Positions 50,904 to 60,300 are shown, numbered from the stretch's first letter. The stretch: DNA of 64,000 nt from Coprenecus sp949297365 (GCA_963931055.1 OZ006987.1:1426001-1490000), one strand, 5' to 3'. The notes: generated from the sequence alone by a model not told the origin. Numbers and translations: made by a program.

Positions 50904-52421
50904 ATGGAAAGTAAGAAGGAACTTCGCAAATTGATATCGATGCGCAAGAAACAGGTGCCCCTCGAGGAGCGCCGCCGCCGCTCTGTGCCTGTGATGGAGC
51001 GTCTGATGGCGCTGCCGCGTTTCCGGAAAGCCCGGAATATTCTGTTCTACTGGGCAATGCAGGATGAGGTGGCGACTCAGGACGCTGTGATCGCCTGTGC
51101 TGCGGCCGGGAAGAATGTGTTTCTGCCGGTGGTGGACGGGGATTTCTTGAGAATCAGAAGGTTCTCCGGTCGGGCTGCGCTGACCCCCGGCGAGTCTTAT
51201 GCCATCCCCGAGCCTGTGGAGGGGTCGGAGGAGGTGCGGATCACCGATATCGACCTGGTCGTGGTGCCGGGAGTGGCCTTCGATATGGACGGAGGCCGGA
51301 TGGGACGCGGCAAGGGCTTCTACGACAGGCTGCTGGCAGGGGCTTCGGACTGCTCTCAGGGCGGGCCGTACAAGGTCGGGGTCTGCTTCGATTTCCAGGT
51401 GGTGGATGCGGTGCCCAGGGAGGCTCACGATATGCTGATGGATGCGGTGGTGTGCGAGTCGCGTACTGAGATCATCCGCAATGACAACCGGGTGTGCTCG
51501 GTGTTCGGCATCCGTTATCCGATAGTCTCCGGCGGAATGGTCTGGTGCAGCGGATGGAGGCTGGCTTCGGCGGTGAGTGATGCGGGCGGTCTGGGTCTGC
51601 TCGGAGCCGGGTCGATGAGGCCGGAGCTGCTGCGGGAGCATATCGCTTCATGCCGCGCCGCTACTGACAGGCCGTTCGGGGTCAATGTTCCGCTGATGTC
51701 GCCGTATGCCGCTGAGCTGATGGAGGTAGTGCTGTCGGAGAAGGTGCCGGTGGTGTTTACCTCGGCCGGTAATCCCAAGACATGGACGCCGAGGCTCAAG
51801 GATGCCGGGGTGAAGGTAGCGCATGTGGTGTCGAGCTCGAAGTTTGCGGTCAAATGCGCTGAGGCCGGGGTCGATGCGGTGGTGGCCGAGGGGTTCGAGG
51901 CCGGCGGGCACAATGGCCGGGAGGAGACGGCTACGATGGTACTGGTACCTCAGGTCCGGGCGGCAGTATCGCTGCCTCTGTTGGCTGCCGGCGGTATCGT
52001 CTCGGGTGCGGGAATGGCTGCTGCCTTCGCTCTCGGAGCCGAGGGCGTGCAGGTCGGTACCCGTTTCGCCCTGTGCCGCGAGAGCAGTGCCAGCGAGGAG
52101 TTCAAGCAGCTCTGTCTGGGACTCAAGGAGGGCGATACGATGCTGGCCCTCAAGAAGGTGAGCCCGACCCGCCTGATCAAGAACGATTTCTATTCGCAGG
52201 TGCAGGAGGCTGAGGACCGCGGGGCTTCTAAGGAAGAGCTCGTGGAACTGCTCGGACGCGGCCGGGCCCGCCAGGGTATTTTTGAAGGCGACCTGTCAGC
52301 CGGAGAGCTGGAGATAGGCCAGGGAGTCTCCCTCATCTCCGACCTGCCCTCGGCAGCCGATATAGTCCGCTCAATGGTGGACGACTACCGTCAGGCAGTG
52401 GCCGGGATGGAGGTGCTGTAA
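50904..52421 (+). CDS. Fusion: 5-formyltetrahydrofolate cyclo-ligase + nitronate monooxygenase (FabK-like)
   Basis: 505 aa from the ATG at 50904. Residues 1-190 are a complete 5-formyl-THF cyclo-ligase (N-terminal KKELRKLISMRKKQ; DLVVVPGVAFDMDGGRMGRG, then KGFYDRLL), which makes 5,10-methenyl-THF with ATP. Residues 195-505 are a complete FMN-dependent nitronate monooxygenase / FabK-type domain (NRVCSVFGIRYPIVSGGM, the EAGGHNG catalytic region, LPLLAAGGIVSG, GVQVGTRF). The domains join in one frame at about N193, without a start codon for the second. The pairing of one-carbon folate metabolism with a flavin oxidase is unexpected. A single-base sequencing error that fused two genes would change the frame, so it is probably genuine. 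Whether the two activities cooperate is unknown. Confidence 0.85.
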   Translation: MESKKELRKLISMRKKQVPLEERRRRSVPVMERLMALPRFRKARNILFYWAMQDEVATQDAVIACAAAGKNVFLPVVDGDFLRIRRFSGRAALTPGESYAIPEPVEGSEEVRITDIDLVVVPGVAFDMDGGRMGRGKGFYDRLLAGASDCSQGGPYKVGVCFDFQVVDAVPREAHDMLMDAVVCESRTEIIRNDNRVCSVFGIRYPIVSGGMVWCSGWRLASAVSDAGGLGLLGAGSMRPELLREHIASCRAATDRPFGVNVPLMSPYAAELMEVVLSEKVPVVFTSAGNPKTWTPRLKDAGVKVAHVVSSSKFAVKCAEAGVDAVVAEGFEAGGHNGREETATMVLVPQVRAAVSLPLLAAGGIVSGAGMAAAFALGAEGVQVGTRFALCRESSASEEFKQLCLGLKEGDTMLALKKVSPTRLIKNDFYSQVQEAEDRGASKEELVELLGRGRARQGIFEGDLSAGELEIGQGVSLISDLPSAADIVRSMVDDYRQAVAGMEVL

Positions 52422-52437
52422 TGCTCCCGTTGTGGAG

Positions 52438-52473
52438 GATGTAAAATAGGAACTTGCGTAGGTGTTTTACATC
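52438..52473. terminator. Inverted repeat after the fusion gene
   Basis: GATGTAAAA (52438-52446) and TTTTACATC (52465-52473), perfect 9-bp arms. A T-run is not obvious after it; it may be a weak terminator. Confidence 0.45.
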
Positions 52474-52512
52474 TGCTAAAGGCCTGTTTGTCAAAATGAG
52501 AAATATAGGTGT

Positions 52513-52551
52513 GAATTTCGGAAATTCCGTGTATTTGGCACAATCGTTGCT
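52513..52551 (+). promoter_or_regulatory. Sigma-54-type promoter of the RND efflux operon, with adjacent palindrome
   Basis: TTGGCAC (52535-52541), a 5-bp spacer, then TTGCT (52547-52551) is a full match to the -24/-12 consensus TGGCAC-N5-TTGCW. No TAnnTTTG box occurs here. GAATTTC-G-GAAATTC (52513-52527) is a perfect palindrome directly upstream. The operon start is at 52587. Predicted control by RpoN and an enhancer-binding protein; the palindrome could bind a repressor. Confidence 0.65.
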
Positions 52552-52586
52552 AGCACGGACTCAGAATTTTTAAAGAGTTATTATAT

Positions 52587-53711
52587 ATGCGTTATCTGAA
52601 AATTGCGGTTTTGGGTCTCTGTGCCGTTATCGGCATGACATCATGCAAGCAGAAGGCTCAGGGCCAGATGGAGGCGGTTACGTATCCGCTTCTTAAAGTA
52701 TTTCCCGAGGACAGATCTCTGTCAGTCAGCTACTCTGCTGTCATAGAGGGAAAACAGGATGTGGAAGTGAGACCCCAGGTTTCAGGATTCGTTACGGATG
52801 TCCTGGTAAAGGAGGGGGCCAAGGTTAAGAAAGGGCAGACGCTGTTCGTGATAGACACTATCCCCTATGCCGCAGCATACAGGCAGGCCAAGGCCGCTGT
52901 CGCTACTGCTGAGGCCCAGCTGGCTACAGCCGAGCTCTCCCTGGAGGGAAGCGAGGACCTGTATGCCGACAAGGTGATTTCGGATTTTGAGCTCCAGACG
53001 GCCCGCAACTCGTACAACAGCGCGGTCGCCGCTCTCAGACAGGCTGAGGCCGCTGAGGCAAGCGCGGCTCAGAACCTTTCCTACGCTATCGTGAAGAGCC
53101 CTGTCAACGGTTCGGCCGGCATGACTTCGGTGAGAGTGGGAGCGCTGGTGAGCGCGTCCATGGCGGAGCCCCTGATAAGTGTTTCGGACAATTCCCAGAT
53201 GTACGTATATTTCTCCCTGCCTGAGAAGGAGGTGCTCTCAATGACCCGTCAGTACGGCTCCATCGACAACACCGTGGACTCTTTCCAGCCGGTGTCGCTG
53301 ACCATGGCCGACGGCTCCACTTATGAGCATCAGGGTCATATCGACGTGATCAGCCGTATCGTGGACAAGGGTACCGGTGCGGTGAGCGTCAGAGCCGTGT
53401 TCGACAATCCTGACGGCCGTCTGATGAGCGGCGGCTCAGGCCGTGTCAATGTGTCGTATGACAGGACGGGCTGCATCGTAATTCCTCAGGAGGCGACATA
53501 TGAGATACAGGACAAGATATTTGTTTACAAGGTGATTGACGGCAAGGCGGTGTCCAGCGAGATAAAGGTGTTCCGTCTCAACAACGGTCGGGAATATATC
53601 GTTGAGAGCGGTCTGTCCGAGGGCGATGTGATAGTGTCCGAGGGAGCCGGTCTGCTCAGGGAGGGCACTCCGATAACAGGTACGCCTGTCAATTCTAACG
53701 AAGGAGAGTAA
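52587..53711 (+). CDS. RND efflux periplasmic adaptor (AcrA/MexA type)
   Basis: 374 aa. Lipobox Cys20 (GMTSC). Membrane fusion protein layout: biotinyl-lipoyl-like part (VEVRPQVSGFVTDVLVKEGA near residue 52), alpha-helical hairpin (TAEAQLATAELSLEGSEDLY near residue 105), beta-barrel (SAGMTSVRVGALVS) and C-terminal membrane-proximal domain. It connects the inner-membrane pump to the outer-membrane channel. First gene of the efflux operon: 3 bp precede the pump gene. Confidence 0.95.
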   Translation: MRYLKIAVLGLCAVIGMTSCKQKAQGQMEAVTYPLLKVFPEDRSLSVSYSAVIEGKQDVEVRPQVSGFVTDVLVKEGAKVKKGQTLFVIDTIPYAAAYRQAKAAVATAEAQLATAELSLEGSEDLYADKVISDFELQTARNSYNSAVAALRQAEAAEASAAQNLSYAIVKSPVNGSAGMTSVRVGALVSASMAEPLISVSDNSQMYVYFSLPEKEVLSMTRQYGSIDNTVDSFQPVSLTMADGSTYEHQGHIDVISRIVDKGTGAVSVRAVFDNPDGRLMSGGSGRVNVSYDRTGCIVIPQEATYEIQDKIFVYKVIDGKAVSSEIKVFRLNNGREYIVESGLSEGDVIVSEGAGLLREGTPITGTPVNSNEGE

Positions 53712-53714
53712 CGT

Positions 53715-56700
53715 ATGAATCTAAAGACGTTCATAGACCGGCCTATCCTGTCGGTCGCAATATCGACATTCCTGGTGCTGGTGGGTATCATTGCGCTGGC
53801 AATTCTGCCTATCGAGCAATACCCGGATATCGCACCTCCTACCATCCGCGTATCCACGACCTACAGCGGTGCCAACGCCACGGCCGTGCAGAACGCGGTG
53901 ATAGCTCCTCTGGAGGAGGCCATCAACGGTGTGGAGGACATGACCTATATGACTTCCGAGGCAAGTAACTCCGGAAGTGCTTCCATTACAGTATATTTCA
54001 AGCAGGGAATTGACCCTGATATGGCTGCGGTCAACGTACAGAACCGCGTGTCCAGAGCCACATCCCTGCTGCCGGCGGAGGTTACCAGGGTCGGTGTCGA
54101 GGTGTCCAAGCGTCAGAGCAGTACCCTGAAGGTATTTTCCCTTGTGTCGCCTGACAGCACATACGACGAGACCTTCCTCACCAACTACCTTTCCATCAAT
54201 GTGAAACCTCAGATCCAGCGTATCTCCGGTGTGGGCGACTGCAACGTGATGGGCGGTGACTATGCGATGCGTGTGTGGATGAAGCCTGACGTGATGGCCC
54301 AGTACGGTCTGATACCTTCCGATGTCAGCGCGGCTCTGTCCAGCCAGAACATCGAGGCCTCGACCGGTGCCATAGGTGAGAATTCCGACAACGTCTTCCA
54401 GTACACCCTCCGTTACAAGGGCCGTCTGTCCACTGAGGAGGAGTTCGGAGAGATAGTCATCCGGGCCTATGACGACGGCCGTGTCCTGAAGCTGAAGGAT
54501 ATCGCCGACATCGAGCTCGGTGCGGTCTCCTACAACTTCGAGGGCCGTGTGAAGGGTGCTCCCGGTGTTACCTGTATGATCAACCAGACTGCCGGAAGTA
54601 ACGCCAACGAGATCATCAAGGAGATAGACGGATATCTGGAGACGGTGAAGGCTGATCTGCCCAAAGGTATTGAGATAATAGACATCATGAGTACCAAGGA
54701 CTTCCTCGACGCCTCCATACAGGAGGTGATAAAGACTCTCTTCGAGACCATTCTGCTCGTGGTACTGGTGGTGTACATCTTCCTGCAGAGTCCGAGGGCG
54801 ACCCTCATCCCTACGATATGTATCTTCGTCGCGCTGATTGCGACATTCGCATTCATGATAGTGGCCGGCTTCACCATCAACCTGATCACCCTCTTCGCGC
54901 TGATCCTGGTTATCGGTACGGTCGTGGACGATGCCATAATAGTCGTCGAGGCGGTGCAGGCACGCTTCGACATGGGTTACAGGTCTGCATATAAAGCCGC
55001 GATGGACGGTGTCGAGGGTGTGTCCGCAGCCGTCGTGTCCGCGACGCTGGTCTTCATGGCCGTGTTCATCCCCGTATCCTTCCTGGGCGGTACCTCCGGT
55101 CTGTTCTACAAGCAGTTCGGTCTGACCATGGCTGCGGCGGTAGGTTTCTCGGCCATCAACGCCCTTACTCTCTCGCCCGCGCTCTGCGCCCTGATCATGA
55201 AGCCCAACGAGATCGTGGCTCCCGGTGAGAAGCCCAAGCAGTTCTCGACCAGGTTCAGAATCGCTTTCGAGGCATCATTCGGACGTATGATCACCAAGTA
55301 CAAGGGCGGAGTGAAGTTCTTCATCAAGCACAAGTGGGTAGGTGTAGGCACTCTTGTTGCGGCCTGCGGTCTGCTCGTGTACTTCATGGCCACGGCGAAG
55401 ACATCCCTGGTGCCCAACGAGGATACCGGTTCGCTCTTCATCAGTGTGGACGCGGCTCCCGGTACCACTCTTGCCGAGACCAATGACATTCTGACCGAGA
55501 TGCAGAACAGCATCAAGGACATCGAGGAGATCCAGACCTACAACCAGGTGGCCGGTTTTTCCTTCTCCGGTAGCGGTGCCTCGCACGCCATGATGATGAT
55601 ACGTCTCAAGGACTGGAGCCTGCGTCCCGACAAGGACCAGAGCTATACTGCGGTCATTGAGAAGATATACGCCAATACGGCCCATATCAAGAACGCGCAG
55701 ATCTTCATCTTCGCACCTCCTATGATTTCCGGTTACGGTACCGGCAACAGCTTCTTCGTAGACCTTCAGGACCGTTCGGGCCGTGGCATCGATGCGCTGG
55801 AGGAGGTGACCCAGGGCTTTATAGCCGCTCTCAACGAGAGACCCGAGGTGCAGATGGCCTATACCTCGTTCAGCTCCGATTTTCCTCAGTATCAGATAGA
55901 CGTGGATGCGGCCAAATGTATCCGTGCCGGTACTACCACAGACGCGGTGCTCTCCGTGCTGTCGGGCTACTACGGCAGTATGTACGTGTCCAACTTCAAC
56001 CGTTTCACCAAGCTCTACCGTGTCATCCTGCAGGCTCCGCCCGAGTTCAGGGACAATATGCAGTCGCTCGATGACGTGTATGTGCGCACGACCGACGGTA
56101 TGGCTCCCGTAAGCCAGTTCGTGACACTGACCAAGATATACGGAGCCGAGGTGCTCAACCGCTTCAATATGTTCACCTCCATCACCGTGCAGGGTATGCC
56201 TAATCCCGGATACAGTTCGGGAGACATCATCGCCGCCATCGAGGAGGTCAGCAAGGAAGCCCTGCCTACCGGTTTCGGCTACGAGTTCTCCGGCATGACC
56301 CGTGAGGAGGCCGAGCTGGCCGAGTCCAATACCACGGCCATAGTGTATGTGATCTGCGTGATATTCATCTACCTGATTCTCTGCGGTATGTACGAGAGTC
56401 TCTTCCTGCCGCTCGCGGTGCTTTGCTCAGTGCCGTTCGGTCTGATGGGAAGTTACTTCTTCACCAAGCTGTGCGGTATGGAGAGCAACATCTACACCCA
56501 GGTCGGTATGGTCATGCTGATCGGTCTGCTGTCAAAGACGGCGATCCTGATTACCGAATACGGCTCGCAGCGTAGAAAGAGGGGCATGTCCCTCAGTGCG
56601 GCGGCTCTGTCCGCAGCCGGAGTGCGACTCAGGCCTATCCTTATGACAGTGCTTACCATGGTGATCGGTCTGCTGCCTCTGATTACTGCTTCGGGTGTAG

Positions 56701-56858
56701 GTGCCAACGGTTACCGTTCCCTCGGTATCGGTACTGCCGGCGGTATGGTGGTCGGAACCATCGCCCTTATGTTCATCACGCCCATGTTCTTCGTCATCTT
56801 CCAGTATGTGGAGGAGAAGGTAATGGGTAAAAGAAAGGAGGAAAGAGCAGCATTATGA
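53715..56858 (+). CDS. RND efflux pump inner-membrane subunit (AcrB/HAE1 family)
   Basis: 1047 aa with 12 predicted membrane spans and two large periplasmic loops. It begins NLKTFIDRPILSVAIS. The proton-relay aspartates lie in TVVDDAIIVVEAV near residue 402 (DD pair in TM4). FIPVSFLGGTSGLFYKQF near residue 452 and LIGLLSKTAILITEY near residue 935 are typical of the HAE1 family (hydrophobic/amphiphilic drug exporters). It exports substrates by proton antiport in a tripartite complex. The stop overlaps the next start (ATGA at 56855-56858). Confidence 0.97.
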   Translation: MNLKTFIDRPILSVAISTFLVLVGIIALAILPIEQYPDIAPPTIRVSTTYSGANATAVQNAVIAPLEEAINGVEDMTYMTSEASNSGSASITVYFKQGIDPDMAAVNVQNRVSRATSLLPAEVTRVGVEVSKRQSSTLKVFSLVSPDSTYDETFLTNYLSINVKPQIQRISGVGDCNVMGGDYAMRVWMKPDVMAQYGLIPSDVSAALSSQNIEASTGAIGENSDNVFQYTLRYKGRLSTEEEFGEIVIRAYDDGRVLKLKDIADIELGAVSYNFEGRVKGAPGVTCMINQTAGSNANEIIKEIDGYLETVKADLPKGIEIIDIMSTKDFLDASIQEVIKTLFETILLVVLVVYIFLQSPRATLIPTICIFVALIATFAFMIVAGFTINLITLFALILVIGTVVDDAIIVVEAVQARFDMGYRSAYKAAMDGVEGVSAAVVSATLVFMAVFIPVSFLGGTSGLFYKQFGLTMAAAVGFSAINALTLSPALCALIMKPNEIVAPGEKPKQFSTRFRIAFEASFGRMITKYKGGVKFFIKHKWVGVGTLVAACGLLVYFMATAKTSLVPNEDTGSLFISVDAAPGTTLAETNDILTEMQNSIKDIEEIQTYNQVAGFSFSGSGASHAMMMIRLKDWSLRPDKDQSYTAVIEKIYANTAHIKNAQIFIFAPPMISGYGTGNSFFVDLQDRSGRGIDALEEVTQGFIAALNERPEVQMAYTSFSSDFPQYQIDVDAAKCIRAGTTTDAVLSVLSGYYGSMYVSNFNRFTKLYRVILQAPPEFRDNMQSLDDVYVRTTDGMAPVSQFVTLTKIYGAEVLNRFNMFTSITVQGMPNPGYSSGDIIAAIEEVSKEALPTGFGYEFSGMTREEAELAESNTTAIVYVICVIFIYLILCGMYESLFLPLAVLCSVPFGLMGSYFFTKLCGMESNIYTQVGMVMLIGLLSKTAILITEYGSQRRKRGMSLSAAALSAAGVRLRPILMTVLTMVIGLLPLITASGVGANGYRSLGIGTAGGMVVGTIALMFITPMFFVIFQYVEEKVMGKRKEERAAL

Positions 56859-58255
56859 GAAAGACAATATTGATATCAATGGCGGTGCTGATGGCCAGCG
56901 GATGCTCCATCTACCGCAAATACGAGAGGCCTGAGAACATAGTCCCGATGGACAGTCTGTACAGGGCTGAGCTGGTATCCCCGGATGATGCAGCCGCAGC
57001 GGCCGACAGTTCCTCTTTCGGCTACATGCCATGGGAAGAGATGTTTACAGACCCTCATCTTCAGGAACTTATCCGTACAGGTCTGGAGAACAACACCGAT
57101 CTGCTCAGCGCGGCTCTCCGTGTACAGCAGGCCCAGGCCCGTCTGAAAGCCTCGAAATGGGCTTATTCCCCTTCGCTCAATCTGGGTCCTCAGGCAGGGT
57201 ACAATTACTCCCTTAGCGGTGGAGCCGGCACAGGCTCAGGCTCCTACAACCTCGGCGGCTCAGTCAGCTGGGACATCGACCTTTTCGGCTCGCTGCTCAA
57301 CGCCAAGCGCGGAGCCCAGGCCGCACTCCTGCAGCAGGAGGCTTATCAGCAGGCCGTGCGCTCCCAGCTCATAGCCACTATAGCCAACACCTACTATTCG
57401 CTTCTGATGCTCGATGAGCAGGTCAGGGTCAGCGAGGAGAACGTGGCTCTGTGGGCAGAGCAGATAAGGTCCATGGAGTCAATGCTGAAGGTGGGTCGTG
57501 TCAATGAGAATGCCGTTACCCAGTCCCGTGCACAGCTTTATGGTCTGGAGGCGTCGCTGGCCGATATGAAGCGTCAGCGTCAGGAGGCGGAGAACGCTCT
57601 CTGCTCCATCCTGGGCTCAGTATATACCAGGATAGAAAGGAGTACCATCGACGAGCAGGCTCTTCCGCAGGATTTCTCGGTGGGAGTGCCTCTGGAACTG
57701 CTCTCCAACCGTCCCGACGTCTATCAGGCGGAGATGGCCCTGGCCAGTGCGTATTATTCCACCAACCAGGCCCGCTCGGCCTTCTATCCCAAGCTCACCC
57801 TTTCGGGCAGTGCCGGATGGACGGGAGCATTCGGACAGGCCGTGGCCAATCCCGGCGGACTGATCATCAACGCCCTGGCCCAGCTCGCCCAGCCTATTTT
57901 CAATAAGGGTCAGCTCACATCCAATCTGCGCGTGGCCAAGGCTGAGGAGGAGATAGCCAGACTGACTTACAAGCAGACCCTGCTCGATGCCGGAGAGGAG
58001 GTCAACAACAACCTCTACGCCCTTGAGATCTACGACGAGATGCTCCGGAAGCACCAGGCCCAGCTTGATGACCTGGAGCGCACCGTTGAGACAGCGGAGT
58101 CCCTTTACCGTAGGAGTTCCAAGATGACCTACCTTGAGGTGCTGACCGCCCGTCAGTCCCTGCTCACGGCACAGCTCAACGTGGTATCCGACAAGTACCT
58201 GCTGCTGCAGACCACAGTCAACCTGTACCGCTCCCTCGGAGGAGGAAGACAGTAA
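56855..58255 (+). CDS. Outer-membrane efflux channel lipoprotein (NodT/OprM type)
   Basis: 466 aa. Lipobox Cys17 (MASGC) followed by SIYRKYERP. Two outer-membrane efflux protein repeats of helical barrel type (LIRTGLENNTDLLSAALRVQQAQ near residue 70; LLSNRPDVYQAEMALASAYY near residue 286; final TYLEVLTARQSLLTAQL). It completes the tripartite pump with the two upstream genes; 6 bp separates it from the glycoside hydrolase gene. Confidence 0.95.
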   Translation: MRKTILISMAVLMASGCSIYRKYERPENIVPMDSLYRAELVSPDDAAAAADSSSFGYMPWEEMFTDPHLQELIRTGLENNTDLLSAALRVQQAQARLKASKWAYSPSLNLGPQAGYNYSLSGGAGTGSGSYNLGGSVSWDIDLFGSLLNAKRGAQAALLQQEAYQQAVRSQLIATIANTYYSLLMLDEQVRVSEENVALWAEQIRSMESMLKVGRVNENAVTQSRAQLYGLEASLADMKRQRQEAENALCSILGSVYTRIERSTIDEQALPQDFSVGVPLELLSNRPDVYQAEMALASAYYSTNQARSAFYPKLTLSGSAGWTGAFGQAVANPGGLIINALAQLAQPIFNKGQLTSNLRVAKAEEEIARLTYKQTLLDAGEEVNNNLYALEIYDEMLRKHQAQLDDLERTVETAESLYRRSSKMTYLEVLTARQSLLTAQLNVVSDKYLLLQTTVNLYRSLGGGRQ

Positions 58256-58261
58256 TGTGAT

Positions 58262-59686
58262 ATGAGACGATACAAGATATTCATGACAGCCGTCGCCATG
58301 CTTGTGGTGGCGGCTTCTTGCAAGGAAGGCAAGGCTCCTGAGCCATACGGCCCGCTGCCTACAGCCGCTCAGCTGGAGTGGCAGAAGATGGAGTATTATA
58401 TGTTCGTACACTTCGGTCCCAATACATTCACCGACAGTGAGTGGGGAACTGGCGAGGAGAATCCGGACGTGTTCGCGCCCACGGCCCTGGACTGCAACCA
58501 GTGGGCCAGGATAGCCAGGGAAGCAGGGATGAAAGGTATCATCATCACGGCCAAGCACCACGACGGCTTCTGTCTGTGGCCCAGCAAATACAGCCGGCAT
58601 ACCGTAGCTCAGAGCGCATGGCGGGACGGTCAGGGAGACGTGTTGCGTGAGCTTTCCGACGCCTGTGCCAGATACGGCCTTAAGTTCGGAGTGTATATCT
58701 CGCCGTGGGACCGGAACCATCCCGCATACGGTACCGAGCAGTACAACGAGGTGTTCGCCGGCACCATATCCGAAGTGCTCAGCGAATACGGGGATGTATT
58801 TGAGCTCTGGTTTGACGGGGCGGATGACCGCCAGGGAGATGCTCCAAGCACTTACAGGTGGAAGTATTTCAATGCTACGGCTACGACTATTCAGCCCGAT
58901 GTGGTTATCTTCAGTGACGTCGGTCCGGGATGCCGCTGGGTGGGCAATGAGCGCGGCTACGCCGGGGAGACCAACTGGTCCAGACTGGATGTGGATGGTT
59001 TTGCACCGGGACGGCTTTCTCCCTCATGGGATACTCTCAACACCGGCAATGTCCACGGCAGCCGGTGGCTTCCTGCCGAGGCCGATGTCTCCATACGTCC
59101 CGGCTGGTTCTATTCTCCCTCCACCGATGACAGGCTCAAGACGGTGGACGAGCTGATGGACATCTACTATGCTTCCGTAGGCCGCAATGCCAACCTGCTG
59201 CTCAACGTTCCGCCCGACCGCTCGGGCCGGATCAGCCCCGTGGACTCGGCCCGTCTGATGGAGTTCCGGGATGCCCGCGATGAGGCTTTCCATGCCGACT
59301 ATGCCAAGATGTCCCGTGCCCTCTCCGAGTCAGTGCGCCGCAACTCTCCCCGCTATGCGGCTTCCAATGCCGTGGACGGGCGTTATTCCACCTACTGGGC
59401 AACGGACGACAGCGTGACCTCGGCGTCATTCACCGTGTATTTCCGTCGGGACAGAGAGGTAAGTGCCGTGATGATGCAGGAGTACATCCCTCTGGGCCAG
59501 AGAGTGAAGGCATTCAGCGTAGAATGTAGGCTGGCCGATACCGGGGAGTGGAAGGAAGTATGCCGGGGTACGACGATAGGCTACAAGCGCATCATGCGTT
59601 TTCCGGCCGTCAAGGCTTCCGAGGTGCGTTTCAACATCCTGGATGCCTATGCCAGTCCGCTCATCAACAATGTCGCGATATATTGA
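58262..59686 (+). CDS. GH29 alpha-L-fucosidase-like lipoprotein with discoidin-like C-terminus
   Basis: 474 aa. Lipobox Cys20 (VAASC). GH29 catalytic domain at about 40-345: YMFVHFGPNTFT, GIIITAKHHDGFCLWPS, FGVYISPWDRN and the nucleophile-containing ELWFDGADD (Asp near residue 184). The C-terminal 110 residues resemble a F5/8 type C (discoidin) carbohydrate-binding module (YAASNAVDGRYSTYWATDD). It would release fucose or a related sugar in the periplasm or at the surface. It follows the efflux channel gene by 6 bp, so it is probably in the sigma-54-controlled operon. That pairing is unusual. Confidence 0.88.
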   Translation: MRRYKIFMTAVAMLVVAASCKEGKAPEPYGPLPTAAQLEWQKMEYYMFVHFGPNTFTDSEWGTGEENPDVFAPTALDCNQWARIAREAGMKGIIITAKHHDGFCLWPSKYSRHTVAQSAWRDGQGDVLRELSDACARYGLKFGVYISPWDRNHPAYGTEQYNEVFAGTISEVLSEYGDVFELWFDGADDRQGDAPSTYRWKYFNATATTIQPDVVIFSDVGPGCRWVGNERGYAGETNWSRLDVDGFAPGRLSPSWDTLNTGNVHGSRWLPAEADVSIRPGWFYSPSTDDRLKTVDELMDIYYASVGRNANLLLNVPPDRSGRISPVDSARLMEFRDARDEAFHADYAKMSRALSESVRRNSPRYAASNAVDGRYSTYWATDDSVTSASFTVYFRRDREVSAVMMQEYIPLGQRVKAFSVECRLADTGEWKEVCRGTTIGYKRIMRFPAVKASEVRFNILDAYASPLINNVAIY

Positions 59687-59703
59687 CGGAGTGTCCTGCA
59701 GTT

Positions 59704-59757
59704 GTGACATTGTGGTGACATTCTGTCCGCATATCCTGACGTGGTATAGGATTTGCA
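59704..59757 (+). promoter_or_regulatory. Control region of the ferritin gene
   Basis: Two direct repeats GTGACATT (59704-59711 and 59715-59722) are exactly 11 bp apart, about one helical turn. Downstream, TGGTAT-N5-TTGCA (59742-59757) is a weaker match to a -24/-12 promoter. A TAnnTTTG box is not present. The ferritin start is at 59792. Confidence 0.35.
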
Positions 59758-59791
59758 GAGGAGTAAGTCAGAAGTTTTAAAATTTAAAGTT

Positions 59792-60274
59792 ATGATTACC
59801 GAAAAATTACAGAATGCGATCAATGATCAGATAATTGCCGAGATGTGGTCGGCAAACCTCTATCTTTCCATGTCTTTCTATCTTGAGAAAGAGGGTTATG
59901 ACGGACTGTCACACTGGATGAAGAGGCAGTCTCAGGAAGAGCTTGAACATGCGTACGACATGGCTTCGTTCCTTCAGAAGAGAGGCGGTACAGCCAAGGT
60001 CAGCATGGTGGACGTGGTTCCTCAGGGCTGGGGCAGCGTTCAGGAAGTCTTCAAGCACGTATATGAGCACGAGTGCCACGTGACATCCCTGATTGACAAG
60101 ATCGTGGACATCGCCCGTGAGGAGAAGGACAAACCTTCCGAGGATTTCTTCATGGGATATATCCGCGAGCAGGTGGAGGAAGAGGCTACTGCACTCTCAA
60201 TCTACGAGAAGGTCCAGAAAGCCGGCGAGGCCGGTCTTCTGATGCTGGACAGTAAGCTCGGTGAACGCAAATAA
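59792..60274 (+). CDS. ftnA: Ferritin
   Basis: 160 aa from the ATG at 59792 (MITEKLQNAINDQI); an upstream in-frame ATG (59753) would overlap the promoter. It is the bacterial non-haem ferritin, with ferroxidase-centre residues in EMWSANLYL (E17), QSQEELEHAYD (E50, H53) and the later EQVEEEATA (near E127-E130). Twenty-four subunits form a shell that oxidises and stores iron in the cytoplasm. It ends at a strong terminator (60301-60341). Confidence 0.93.
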   Translation: MITEKLQNAINDQIIAEMWSANLYLSMSFYLEKEGYDGLSHWMKRQSQEELEHAYDMASFLQKRGGTAKVSMVDVVPQGWGSVQEVFKHVYEHECHVTSLIDKIVDIAREEKDKPSEDFFMGYIREQVEEEATALSIYEKVQKAGEAGLLMLDSKLGERK

Positions 60275-60300
60275 CCTGGCGCAGACCGTTAAAGGACAAA

